A DNA stretch of 34,921 nt from Betaproteobacteria bacterium (GCA_947466535.1 CANIEV010000021.1:1-34921); one strand, 5' to 3'. Counted from the stretch's first letter, positions 8,713 to 15,582 are shown. Notes: a model not told the origin generated them from the sequence alone. A program made the numbers and translations.

Positions 8713-9500
8713 CGAGTGATCGCCTTTGCCGGAGGTACGGGTTTGGTGATGAAAGGCACGCGCCGCAACCAGAGGCGCAGCGCCTGTAAGTGGATGCGCA
8801 GGATGACGCCGAGCGTCATCAGCGGATAACCGAAGAACGCGCGCAGCAGGGCGCGCGTAGAAAGCGGCGCGGACTCGCCGGAAATGCTGGTGTGGAGCAT
8901 GTCGCCATCGGAATCGGCGTAGTCGATGCGAACGAGGCAACGAGTTCCGCTCTCGACAAAGCGGAACCGGTACCCGCCCTCGATCTTGAGAAAGGGCGAG
9001 ACATGAAAATCCTTTCGCGCCTCGAGCACATCGCCCGCACCGATTGCACCACCGTCACTGCGCGCAAGCAGGTAGGCGTGGCTCTCGCCAAAGGTGTTGC
9101 GCACCTCGGCCAGCACCGCGCGCAAGGCACCCGCCTTGTCATGGCAGAGCCAGAAACTCACCGGATTGAACACATAGCCGAGCACCCGCGGAAAGGTCTG
9201 CAGCACGATTTCGCCATCCAGATGACCTAAGCCCTCACGCGAAAGCAGCCCGCGAATCCATTTGAGCGGATCCCCGCCGATGCCGTAGTCGGCATAGCGC
9301 AGGCTAAACACGTTCCATCGGTTGATCGAGAACAGCGTCGAGCCGGCACGGGCTATCGTCGAGAGAGGCAGACGCAGGAAGAACACGCCGTAGACAAAGC
9401 GGTTTTCCACCGGCCGCAGTCGACGATGCATCACCTTGCCGAAAAAAATTCTCGGCCCGGATGCCGCCGCTGAAAGCGCGTCGGCCTCAGGCCGCCGCAT
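8700..9500 (-). CDS. DUF1365 family protein
   Basis: A 266-aa DUF1365 protein. Visible family signatures are GPRIFFGKVMHRRLRPVENRFVYGVFFLRLPL near the N-terminus, the central PRVLGYVFNPVSFWLCHD and EVRNTFGESHAY, and KDFHVSPF further on. Members are cytoplasmic or membrane-associated, have no assigned reaction, and are almost always coupled to a Cfa-type methyltransferase and a FAD-dependent amine-oxidase-like protein. The short hydrophobic segment near the C-terminus (LLRAFFGYPLMTLGVILRIHL) may associate with membrane. ATG 9500 overlaps the upstream FAD gene by 14 bases and the downstream cfa by 13, indicating translational coupling. A role in acyl-chain modification together with those two partners is inferred from context. 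Confidence 0.9.
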   Translation of the reverse strand: MRRPEADALSAAASGPRIFFGKVMHRRLRPVENRFVYGVFFLRLPLSTIARAGSTLFSINRWNVFSLRYADYGIGGDPLKWIRGLLSREGLGHLDGEIVLQTFPRVLGYVFNPVSFWLCHDKAGALRAVLAEVRNTFGESHAYLLARSDGGAIGAGDVLEARKDFHVSPFLKIEGGYRFRFVESGTRCLVRIDYADSDGDMLHTSISGESAPLSTRALLRAFFGYPLMTLGVILRIHLQALRLWLRRVPFITKPVPPAKAITRWAQ

Positions 9501-10770
9501 CCGCCGTCTCGGTAATCCACGGTTCGACCACGCCCAGGCCTCGCGCAACGCCCAGGGCCGACTTCAGCCCGTCCTCGTGAAAGCCGTAGCCGCACCATGC
9601 ACCCGCAAACCACAGGCCGCGTTTGCCCTGGATCGCCGGCAACAGGGCCTGCGCGTCCACTGCGCCGTGATCGAACACCGGGTGCGCGTAGTCGAACTCC
9701 GCGACAACCAGAGCGGGATCGGGGTCGCTGGGCGGGTTCAGGCTCACGATCACCGGCCGCTCGAAGGGCACCGGCTGCAGCTTGTTGATCAGGTAATGCA
9801 CGCCCACCGGCCGGTCGCTCATCGCATCGCGCGGCGCACTGTAGTTCCATGCCGACCAGACGCTCTTGCGCCGGGGCAGGAGCGCGGCATCGGTGTGCAG
9901 CAGCGCACGGTTTCGCTGATAGGGAATCGCGCCGAGCACGCGTCGCTCCTCGTCGGTGGGCGATTCGAGCAGGCGCAGTGTCTGGTCGCTGTGGCAGGCC
10001 ATCACAGCCGCGTCGAAGCGCTCGACGCCGGAACGGCTGGCGATGCGAACGCCGTTCGCATCGGTCGCAACCGACGCCACCGCCTCGTCCAGCCGGATAT
10101 CCGGGATGCCGGCCGCAAGGCGCTTTACGTACTCCCGCGCCCCGCCCCGCACGGTGTACCAGGGCGGCCGGTTTTCCACCTGAAGCAGGCCGTGATTGGC
10201 GCAGAAATTCGCAAATGTCGAGAGCGGGTAGTCGAGCATGGTGCGCGTCGGGCAGGACCAGATCGCGCCCGCCATTGGCAGCAGATACCAGTCGCGAAAC
10301 GGCTTGCCGTAGCCGCCGGCATCGAGAAACTCGCCAAGCGCGAGCGCACCAAAGTCACTCTCGCCGCGCGCCACCGCCTGCGCCTCGCGGTTGAAACGCA
10401 GTATGTCGGCGAGCATCGACCAGAATTCACGCCGCAGGAGATTGGACTTCTGTGCGAACACGGAGGCGAGGCTGTTGCCCGCCCATTCGAGATCGAGCGA
10501 TTCGATCCGCACCGAGAAGCTCATCTCGCTTTTCGCTATCGGCACGTCGAGATGGCGAAACAGCGCACGCAGGTTCGGATAGGTGCGGTGATTGAACACG
10601 AGAAAGCCGGTGTCCACCGGATGGGTGATGCCATCGACCGTGATGTCGACGGTGTTGGTGTGGCCGCCGAGGCGCGACTCGGCCTCGTACAGCACCACCT
10701 CGTGACAGCGCGCAAGCAGCCAGGCGCTCGCCAGTCCCGCAATCCCCGATCCGATGACCGCAATCCTCAT
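9487..10770 (-). CDS. FAD/NAD(P)-binding amine-oxidase-like flavoprotein
   Basis: A 427-aa flavoprotein with an N-terminal dinucleotide-binding fold: MRIAVIGSGIAGLASAWLLA (GxGxxG at residues 7-12), ending in the acidic LYEAESRLGGHT that contacts FAD ribose and starts the amine-oxidase motif. It belongs to the COG2907-type family found next to DUF1365 and cfa. In the Rhodobacter furan-fatty-acid pathway a flavin enzyme desaturates the methylated acyl chain, and a similar desaturase role is plausible here; that assignment is from memory and unverified. Start ATG 10770 is supported by GAAGGA eight bases upstream. It is the first gene of the lipid block, starting only 21 bp past a hairpin terminator, so it either relies on readthrough from folE2 or has its own promoter inside that hairpin region. 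Confidence 0.9.
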   Translation of the reverse strand: MRIAVIGSGIAGLASAWLLARCHEVVLYEAESRLGGHTNTVDITVDGITHPVDTGFLVFNHRTYPNLRALFRHLDVPIAKSEMSFSVRIESLDLEWAGNSLASVFAQKSNLLRREFWSMLADILRFNREAQAVARGESDFGALALGEFLDAGGYGKPFRDWYLLPMAGAIWSCPTRTMLDYPLSTFANFCANHGLLQVENRPPWYTVRGGAREYVKRLAAGIPDIRLDEAVASVATDANGVRIASRSGVERFDAAVMACHSDQTLRLLESPTDEERRVLGAIPYQRNRALLHTDAALLPRRKSVWSAWNYSAPRDAMSDRPVGVHYLINKLQPVPFERPVIVSLNPPSDPDPALVVAEFDYAHPVFDHGAVDAQALLPAIQGKRGLWFAGAWCGYGFHEDGLKSALGVARGLGVVEPWITETADAAA

Positions 10771-10791
10771 GCAACCGATCCTTCAAAATAC

Positions 10792-10817
10792 AAACGAGGG
10801 GTCACTGCCCCTCGTTT
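10792..10817 (-). terminator. Intrinsic-terminator-like hairpin after folE2
   Basis: A perfect 10-bp inverted repeat (AAACGAGGGG at 10792-10801 and CCCCTCGTTT at 10808-10817) has a 6-base loop. On the minus strand it follows the folE2 stop by about 14 bases and is followed by a T-rich tail (TTTGTATTTT), so it should act on folE2 transcripts. It ends 21 bp before the start of the FAD gene and could be a partial terminator setting expression of the lipid block. Confidence 0.7.
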
Positions 10818-10831
10818 CCTCTGCAGACAAC

Positions 10832-11647
10832 TCAGGCGCGACGGGCTTTCTTGTCGCGTCTGATCAACGCGTACGCCGAATGGTTGTGGATCGACTCGAA
10901 GTTCTCCGATTCCACCGTGTAGGCAAACACCCGGTCATCCGACTCGAGCGCCAGCGCCACGTCGCGCACCAGGTCCTCGACGAATTTCGGGTTGTCGTAG
11001 GCGCGCTCGGTGACGTACTTCTCGTCCGGCCGCTTGAGCAGGCCCCAGATCTCGCACGATGCTTCGGCCTCTGCGATGCCGATCAGGTCTTCCAGCGCCG
11101 GCGCGTCTTCGCCCACGCTCGCGTCGATCGTGATGTGCGAGCGCTGGTTGTGCGCGCCGTACTCGGAGATCTTCTTCGAGCAGGGGCAAAGACTCGTCAC
11201 CGGCACCACCACCTTCACCGACACATCGATGTCGGCGGTGGAGCGCGCCTCGACGGTGAACTCCACCTCGTAGTCCATCAGGCTTTCCACGCCCGACACC
11301 GGCGCGCGCTTGGCCACGAAATACGGAAAGCGCGCCTTGATATAGGCGGTCGGCGCCTCCAGACGCTCGAGGATCTGCCGCGCGAGCACGCGCATGCCCG
11401 CAGGCGAATAGTCCGCGCCGTGCGTGTGCAGCACTTCGACAAAGCGCGACATGTGCGTGCCCTTCACGCTGGCCTCGAGCCCGACGTACAGGTCGAACTC
11501 GGCAACCGTCGAGAGCGCGGCCTGCCCCGCACGCGCCACCTGTATCGGAAAACGCAGCCGCCGGATGCCGACGCGATCGATCGCGAGTGCGCGGTTGTCC
11601 GCAAAAGCCTGAACGTCGGGCAGGAAAATCTTGTCTGGTGCATTCAT
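10832..11647 (-). CDS. folE2: GTP cyclohydrolase FolE2 (type IB)
   Basis: A 271-aa type IB GTP cyclohydrolase that converts GTP to 7,8-dihydroneopterin triphosphate, the first step toward folates and other pterins. The family motif [20 protein letters not shown] is present, with Cys154 as the expected metal/catalytic Cys and His166 close by. TGADYSP-like HTHGADYSP and the C-terminal [13 protein letters not shown] are also family-typical. Unlike zinc-dependent FolE, this form can use other divalent metals, which is useful under metal or oxidative stress. It lies 101 bp downstream of the glutathione peroxidase gene on the same strand and is followed by the hairpin at 10792-10817. In Pseudomonas putida a folE gene is among the LitR-controlled light-induced genes (recalled), so control by the LitR-type regulator here is likely. 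Extra pterin supply for folate or cofactor needs in light is my inference. Confidence 0.95.
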   Translation of the reverse strand: MNAPDKIFLPDVQAFADNRALAIDRVGIRRLRFPIQVARAGQAALSTVAEFDLYVGLEASVKGTHMSRFVEVLHTHGADYSPAGMRVLARQILERLEAPTAYIKARFPYFVAKRAPVSGVESLMDYEVEFTVEARSTADIDVSVKVVVPVTSLCPCSKKISEYGAHNQRSHITIDASVGEDAPALEDLIGIAEAEASCEIWGLLKRPDEKYVTERAYDNPKFVEDLVRDVALALESDDRVFAYTVESENFESIHNHSAYALIRRDKKARRA

Positions 11648-11681
11648 GATTGGTTGATTCCTGAAAGGGAGTTTTCGTTTT

Positions 11682-11720
11682 GCGCGACGCAGGCGCCGGC
11701 CGAGCCGGGCTGCGTCGCGC
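11682..11720. other. Long hairpin between gpx and folE2
   Basis: A perfect 11-bp inverted repeat (GCGCGACGCAG at 11682-11692, CTGCGTCGCGC at 11710-11720) has a GC-rich 17-base loop. On the minus strand it is followed by AAAACGAAAACT, not a T-run, so it is not a standard intrinsic terminator in the direction of the genes. It could be a processing or stability element between gpx and folE2. Confidence 0.55.
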
Positions 11721-11748
11721 GCAGAGGAAGTCCCGCGGCGTCCTGCGC

Positions 11749-12330
11749 CTACTTCGCCGCGAGCAACCGTTCGACTTCTCCGATCAGCTTCGAATCGGAG
11801 GGGGTGACACCGCTGTCAAAAGCCAGCACCTTCTCGCCGCGGCGATCGATCAGGTACTTGTGAAAATTCCACGAAGGACGGCTGCCGCTCGCTTTCGCGA
11901 GCTGTACGTAAAAGGGGTGCGGTGACTTGCCCGATACCTTGGTCTTGGTGAACATCGGGAAGGACACGCCGAAATTCGCCTGGCAGAAGTCGGCTATTTC
12001 CTTGTTGCTGCCCGGCTCCTGCCCGCCGAAGTCATCCGACGGAAAGCCCATCACCACCAGGCCACGGTCCTTGTAGCGCTTGTAGAGTTTCTCCAGTCCT
12101 TCGTACTGCGGGGTGAAGCCGCATTTGCTGGCCGTGTTCACCACCAGCAGGACTTTTCCCTGGAACTGACACAGTCCGGTGGGCTGGTCGAGAAGGCTCG
12201 GAACCGTATGGTTGAGCAACACGGGGCACGCACCCGGTGCGGCCGCCGCCGGACCGGCAGCCTCCGCAGGAGGAACGATCGCGCAACCGAGCATCAGCCC
12301 GGCAACCGCGGAAATCCTGAAAAGCCCCAT
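11749..12330 (-). CDS. Periplasmic glutathione peroxidase / thioredoxin-type peroxidase
   Basis: A 193-aa peroxidase of the GPx family, with Cys in place of selenocysteine, reducing H2O2 or lipid hydroperoxides. A signal peptide ([19 protein letters not shown]) predicts a periplasmic enzyme. The peroxidatic Cys70 sits in [33 protein letters not shown] replaces the usual Asn-Gln with Asp-Asp, the likely resolving Cys is in ADFCQANFG, and the SWNFHKYL motif supplies active-site Trp and Asn. ATG 12330 is preferred to ATG 12342 because GGAGG lies at good spacing upstream. It is transcribed from a strong sigma70-like promoter (12374-12402) flanked by two copies of the putative LitR box and is divergent from that regulator. 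Peroxide or lipid-peroxide defence in light is the likely role. Confidence 0.93.
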   Translation of the reverse strand: MGLFRISAVAGLMLGCAIVPPAEAAGPAAAAPGACPVLLNHTVPSLLDQPTGLCQFQGKVLLVVNTASKCGFTPQYEGLEKLYKRYKDRGLVVMGFPSDDFGGQEPGSNKEIADFCQANFGVSFPMFTKTKVSGKSPHPFYVQLAKASGSRPSWNFHKYLIDRRGEKVLAFDSGVTPSDSKLIGEVERLLAAK

Positions 12331-12341
12331 GCGCGCCTCCA

Positions 12342-12356
12342 TTTGTCCTAGTCAAA
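12342..12356. promoter_or_regulatory. Putative LitR operator, copy 1
   Basis: TTTGTCCTAGTCAAA is an imperfect palindrome (arms TTTGTC/GTCAAA around CTA). It matches the second copy at 14 of 15 positions. It lies in the gpx 5' leader, about 10-25 bases after the predicted start site. Confidence 0.6.
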
Positions 12357-12373
12357 TCGACCGTACTTGGATT

Positions 12374-12402
12374 AGAATACGAACTATCATGAGCAAAGTC
12401 AA
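12374..12402 (-). promoter_or_regulatory. Sigma70-like promoter of gpx
   Basis: On the minus strand TTGACT (12402-12397) and TATTCT (12379-12374) are separated by exactly 17 bases, a near-consensus promoter reading toward gpx and folE2. The two LitR-type boxes lie just upstream of the -35 and just downstream of the start site, a layout expected for repression or looping. Confidence 0.7.
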
Positions 12403-12404
12403 TT

Positions 12405-12419
12405 TTTGTCCTAGACAAA
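12405..12419. promoter_or_regulatory. Putative LitR operator, copy 2
   Basis: TTTGTCCTAGACAAA is a palindrome with perfect 6-bp arms (TTTGTC/GACAAA). Its centre is 63 bp, about six helical turns, from copy 1. It abuts the -35 of the gpx promoter and lies about 30 bp before the start codon of the divergent regulator gene, consistent with autoregulation. Confidence 0.65.
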
Positions 12420-12449
12420 CAATCCAAAGCCGCAAAGGATGCTCCCGAG

Positions 12450-13373
12450 GTGACTGTGGGTAACCAGGCGCTGCCGCTCCTGCCGATCGGTTCGGTCGAG
12501 CGCGACACCGGCCTTTCCAAGGACACCTTGCGTATATGGGAGCGCCGCTACGGTTTTCCCACCCCCCTGCGCGATGCGCACGGCGAACGCGCCTACCCGC
12601 CCGAGCAGGTCAAAAAACTTCGTGTAATCAAAGGCCTGATGGATCGCGGCATGCGTCCGGGGAAGATCATGTCGCTCGAGCTTGCGGAATTGCTTTCCCT
12701 TTCCGAGCCGAGTTCCGGCGGCGAGCTCCCGGTTGCAAACGAGAACGTCGAGGCAGTGCTTGCACTGGTTCGCGCCCACCAGGTGGACAAGCTTCGCCAC
12801 GAACTCTCGCAGATCATGATGCGCCAGGGCGCGCATCGCTTCCTGATCGACACCGTAAGCCCGCTCAACTGGGCGATCGGCGAGGCGTGGATACGCGGCG
12901 AACTCGAGGTATTCGAGGAACATCTTTACACCGAGGTCATCCAGGGCCTGCTTCGAGCGGCGCTTTCCAGCATGCCGCGCGGCGGGGACACGCCGCGCGT
13001 GCTTCTCACCACCCTGCCCAACGAACCGCACATCCTCGGCCTGCTGATGGCGGAGATCATGCTCGCGATCGACGGCGCCCGTTGCGTCTCGCTCGGCACC
13101 GAGACGCCGATGCGAGACATAGTCCGTGCGGCGGCGAGCCAGAACGCGGACATCGTGGCCTTGTCCTTCTCCGGCGCCTATCCTTCAAGCCAGGTCGTCG
13201 ACGCACTTTCCGAACTGCGCACCCGGCTGCCGGCGACAATCGAACTCTGGGCAGGCGGCACGAATCCGGCGCTTGCCCGATGCAAATTACCCGGCCTGAG
13301 CGTGGTGAGCGGCCTCGACGAGGTCAGCTTGACGCTAGGCGCCTGGCGCGCAGCCCATCCTATAATGTATTAA
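12450..13373 (+). CDS. litR: LitR/CarH-type B12-dependent light-sensing MerR regulator (class I)
   Basis: A 307-aa transcription factor with an N-terminal MerR winged-helix domain (IGSVERDTGLSKDTLRIWERRYGFPTPLRD, residues 13-42, then RAYPPEQVKKLRVIKGLMDRG). A middle helical bundle and a C-terminal cobalamin-binding Rossmann domain follow. Both signatures of AdoCbl photoreceptors are visible: Wx9EH (Trp147 to Glu157-His158) and ExHxxG (Glu182, His184, Gly187). In characterised class I LitR/CarH proteins AdoCbl drives a DNA-bound tetramer in the dark, and light cleaves the Co-C bond and releases DNA. Start GTG 12450 was chosen because the MerR domain follows directly; AAGGA lies 11 bases upstream and a second GTG at 12456 is possible. 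It is divergent from gpx and upstream of the photolyase genes. Confidence 0.92.
   Translation: MTVGNQALPLLPIGSVERDTGLSKDTLRIWERRYGFPTPLRDAHGERAYPPEQVKKLRVIKGLMDRGMRPGKIMSLELAELLSLSEPSSGGELPVANENVEAVLALVRAHQVDKLRHELSQIMMRQGAHRFLIDTVSPLNWAIGEAWIRGELEVFEEHLYTEVIQGLLRAALSSMPRGGDTPRVLLTTLPNEPHILGLLMAEIMLAIDGARCVSLGTETPMRDIVRAAASQNADIVALSFSGAYPSSQVVDALSELRTRLPATIELWAGGTNPALARCKLPGLSVVSGLDEVSLTLGAWRAAHPIMY
13361..13366 (+). promoter_or_regulatory. Possible -10 element of the photolyase operon
   Basis: A perfect TATAAT overlaps the last codons of the regulator gene. No -35 hexamer stands at 16-18 bases; TTGACG at 13329 is 26 bases away. If real, this promoter would need an activator or an extracytoplasmic factor, and the tandem palindromes would lie in its leader. 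Confidence 0.3.
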
Positions 13374-13378
13374 GGAAC

Positions 13379-13475
13379 ATCTGAACAAGGGGGAATCGCC
13401 CCCTTGGATGTTTTGAACACAGGGGCATGCCCCTTTGCATGCGTTTTGAACAAAGGGGCATGCCCCTTTGTATGC
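13379..13475 (+). repeat. Three tandem palindromic hairpin units between litR and photolyase operon
   Basis: Three degenerate units of about 32 bp each contain a hairpin. Unit 1 has CAAGGGGG (13386-13393) and CCCCCTTG (13399-13406) with a 5-base loop. Unit 2 has the palindrome AGGGGCATGCCCCT (13421-13434). Unit 3 has a perfect 22-bp palindrome (13450-13471). Units 2 and 3 differ at two of 32 positions and both begin TTTTGAACA. The first hairpin followed by GATGTTTT could terminate litR transcription; the others look like duplicates of it. Confidence 0.8.
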
Positions 13476-13496
13476 CCCCCACTCCAGAGGAAAGCC

Positions 13497-13550
13497 ATGT
13501 TCGATTCGTTGCACTATCGAGACCTGATCAGGGCTTTCTCAAGTAAGTGA
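13497..13550 (+). CDS. Possible 17-codon leader peptide upstream of DUF2256 gene
   Basis: An ATG at 13497 with a strong ribosome-binding site (AGAGGAAAG, five to six bases upstream) opens a 17-residue frame, MFDSLHYRDLIRAFSSK. Its TGA overlaps the ATG of the DUF2256 gene in TGATG. The good ribosome site and coupled stop-start suggest that it is translated and delivers ribosomes to the next gene. The peptide is not one I recognise, and it may simply be the 5' part of a coupled leader. Confidence 0.45.
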   Translation: MFDSLHYRDLIRAFSSK

Positions 13551-13699
13551 TGGCACACCACAAAACAACACTTCCGGAAAAAAACTGCCTCGACTGCAAG
13601 CGGCCCATGGCCTGGCGCAAGCGCTGGCGCGCCAACGGGGACAGCGTGCGCTATTGCTCGGACCGGAGCCGACGCACCGGGGCAGGAGCAGGCGCATGA
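13550..13699 (+). CDS. DUF2256 small protein (degenerate zinc motif)
   Basis: A 49-aa protein of the DUF2256 family, which is nearly always encoded next to photolyase/cryptochrome genes and has no established function. The family pattern is visible: CLDCKRPMAWRKRWRANGDSVRYCS. Normally a fourth Cys follows as YCSxxCR, giving a Cys4 zinc site; here it is Ser (YCSDRSRR), so zinc binding may be lost or completed by another residue. The C-terminus is Gly/Ala-rich. The gene starts at ATG 13550, overlapping the leader stop by one base, and its stop overlaps the photolyase ATG in ATGA. Cotranslation with the photolyase suggests a helper or regulatory role for it, which is inference. Confidence 0.85.
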   Translation: MAHHKTTLPEKNCLDCKRPMAWRKRWRANGDSVRYCSDRSRRTGAGAGA

Positions 13700-15477
13700 G
13701 CACAAAACCGAAACGCACCGCCGCCGTGAAACCGGCGAGCGCCCGAGCAGCACCGTCCAAGGCATCGCGTGCCGCACCGTCCAAGGCATCGCGTGCCGCA
13801 CCGTCCAAGGCATCGCGTGCCGCACCTTCCAAGGCGCCGCGTGCCGCACCTTCCAAGGTGCAGCGTGCCGCACCTTCCAAGGTGCAGCGTGCCGCTGCGT
13901 CCAAAACACCGAGGGTTGCCGCAGGCAAAGCGCCTGCCATGGCCCCCGGTACCGCCGCACTCGTCCTGGGCGACCAGCTCTGGGCAGGCAACCCCGCGCT
14001 CGCGGCGATCGAGCGCGGCCGGAATCCGGTGCTGATGATCGAGGCACCCGGCGAATCCACCCACGTGTGGAGCCACAAGGCACGCACCTCGCTGTTTCTC
14101 TCGGCGATGCGGCATTTCGCGGCCGACATCGCGAAGGCCGGCCATGCGCTTCGCTACATCCGGCTCGCTGATCGCAAGGAAAACGACTACGGCGACCGCC
14201 TTTTCGCCGAACTCAAGGCCGCGAAAATCAAGCGCCTGCTCGTCACCGAACCCGGCGACCACCGCCTGTTGCTCGCGATTCGCGACGCATGCAAACGCAG
14301 CGGCACCGCGCTCGAAATCCTGACCGACACCCACTTCATCGTCGACACGCCCACCTTCCAGCGCTGGGCGGGCGACCGGCCGCACCTGCTGATGGAGAAT
14401 TTCTATCGCGAGATGCGGCGCAAGACCGGCATCCTGATGCAGGGTGCCGAGCCCGCGGGCGGCGTGTGGAACTTCGACAAGTCCAATCGCGACGGCTTCC
14501 CGAGCATCGGCCCCGGCTCGATCCCATTGCCGAAGAAATTCAAACCCGACGCGATCACCCGCGAAGTGATCAAGGAAGTGACAGCGCGTTTCCACGACCA
14601 TCCCGGCGAACTCTCCAGTTTCGACTGGCCGGTGACGCGCGCGGACGCGCTCGAGGCGCTGGACGATTTCGTTCGTCACAGGCTTGTCACCTTCGGCAGG
14701 TATCAAGACGCCATGTGGACCGGAACACCGTTTGCATGGCACTCGCGCCTGTCGGCCGCGCTGAATCTGCATCTTCTCGATCCGCGCGAGGTGATCGCAG
14801 CCGCCCTGGTGCGCCTGAACGAACACCGGCTGCCGCTGCCCGATGTCGAGGGCTTCGTGCGGCAGATCCTCGGCTGGCGCGAATTCGTGCGCGGCATCTA
14901 CTGGCTCGACATGCCGAAGCTGGAAAAGCTCAATCATCTGAAGCACACCCGCGCGCTGCCCGCGTGGTACTGGACCGGCAAGACTGGCATGGCCTGCATG
15001 CAGGACACCGTCGGCCAGACTCTGAAGCACGGCTACGCGCATCACATACAGCGCCTGATGGTGACCGGCAACTTCAGCCTGATCGCGGGACTCGATCCGG
15101 CGCAGGTCTGCGACTGGTATCTCGCGGTGTACGTGGACGCGGTCGACTGGGTGGAGCGCCCCAATACCGCCGGCATGGCGCTCTATGCCACCGGACCGCG
15201 CTTCACCTCCAAACCCTATGCCGCCTCCGGCGCCTACATTCGCCGCATGAGCAACTACTGCGAAGGCTGCCGCTACAAGAGCGACATCCGTTCGGGCGAG
15301 AACGCCTGCCCGTTCAACGTTTTCTACTGGGACTTCCTCGACCGCAACGAGAAGATGCTCTCGGGCAATCCGCGCACCGCGCTGATGGTGAAAAACCTCG
15401 AGAGGCTCACCGCCGACGAACGCCGCGCGATTAGAGAGCAGGCCAAACGCTATGCCTCGAATCTGGACGCCCTATGA
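13696..15477 (+). CDS. phrB: FeS-containing bacterial photolyase/cryptochrome (PhrB/CryB type)
   Basis: A 593-aa member of the FeS-BCP group, whose characterised members repair (6-4) photoproducts using FAD and a lumazine antenna. Family features are the N-terminal LVLGDQLW and the core KHGYAHHIQRLMVTGNF. The four cluster Cys are at 434, 522, 525 and 538; their spacing (88, 3, 13) equals that of Agrobacterium PhrB as I recall it (350, 438, 441, 454), so a 4Fe-4S site is expected. The protein has about 84 extra N-terminal residues, a basic Ala-Pro-Ser-Lys repeat encoded by a 24-bp minisatellite. ATG 13696 is chosen because it overlaps the DUF2256 stop in ATGA. It lies downstream of litR, and light induction is likely. 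CryB-like signalling instead of repair cannot be excluded. Confidence 0.95.
   Translation: MSTKPKRTAAVKPASARAAPSKASRAAPSKASRAAPSKASRAAPSKAPRAAPSKVQRAAPSKVQRAAASKTPRVAAGKAPAMAPGTAALVLGDQLWAGNPALAAIERGRNPVLMIEAPGESTHVWSHKARTSLFLSAMRHFAADIAKAGHALRYIRLADRKENDYGDRLFAELKAAKIKRLLVTEPGDHRLLLAIRDACKRSGTALEILTDTHFIVDTPTFQRWAGDRPHLLMENFYREMRRKTGILMQGAEPAGGVWNFDKSNRDGFPSIGPGSIPLPKKFKPDAITREVIKEVTARFHDHPGELSSFDWPVTRADALEALDDFVRHRLVTFGRYQDAMWTGTPFAWHSRLSAALNLHLLDPREVIAAALVRLNEHRLPLPDVEGFVRQILGWREFVRGIYWLDMPKLEKLNHLKHTRALPAWYWTGKTGMACMQDTVGQTLKHGYAHHIQRLMVTGNFSLIAGLDPAQVCDWYLAVYVDAVDWVERPNTAGMALYATGPRFTSKPYAASGAYIRRMSNYCEGCRYKSDIRSGENACPFNVFYWDFLDRNEKMLSGNPRTALMVKNLERLTADERRAIREQAKRYASNLDAL
13750..13917 (+). 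repeat. 24-bp minisatellite, seven copies, inside phrB
   Basis: Seven consecutive 24-bp units begin GCACCGTCCAAGG or a close variant. The first three are identical, units 4-6 carry CTT for CGT and other shared changes, and the seventh is degenerate. Each encodes an octapeptide of the APSKASRA type. The gradient of divergence points to recent expansion by slippage. Confidence 0.95.
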
Positions 15478-15566
15478 GTGATTACGGATTGCTGCCGCCG
15501 AGCGATACCAAATTGCGCGCTAGCGCACAGAAAATCGCATGCGCGAAGGCCACGATAGTCCACTAG
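15474..15566 (+). CDS. Possible 30-codon ORF between phrB and ferritin-like gene
   Basis: ATG 15474 overlaps the phrB stop in ATGA and opens a 30-residue frame (MSDYGLLPPSDTKLRASAQ...) ending in TAG at 15566, 16 bases before the next gene. The coupled start and operon position argue for translation. The product resembles nothing I know and has no clear domain, so it could equally be a decayed fragment or a coupling device. Confidence 0.3.
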   Translation: MSDYGLLPPSDTKLRASAQKIACAKATIVH

Positions 15567-15582
15567 CCGATACTCGACCGCC

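Noticed and set aside
13750-13917. Regularly spaced 24-bp repeats that could look like a CRISPR array
   Set aside because: Units are directly adjacent with no spacers and keep reading frame inside the photolyase gene, so this is a coding minisatellite.
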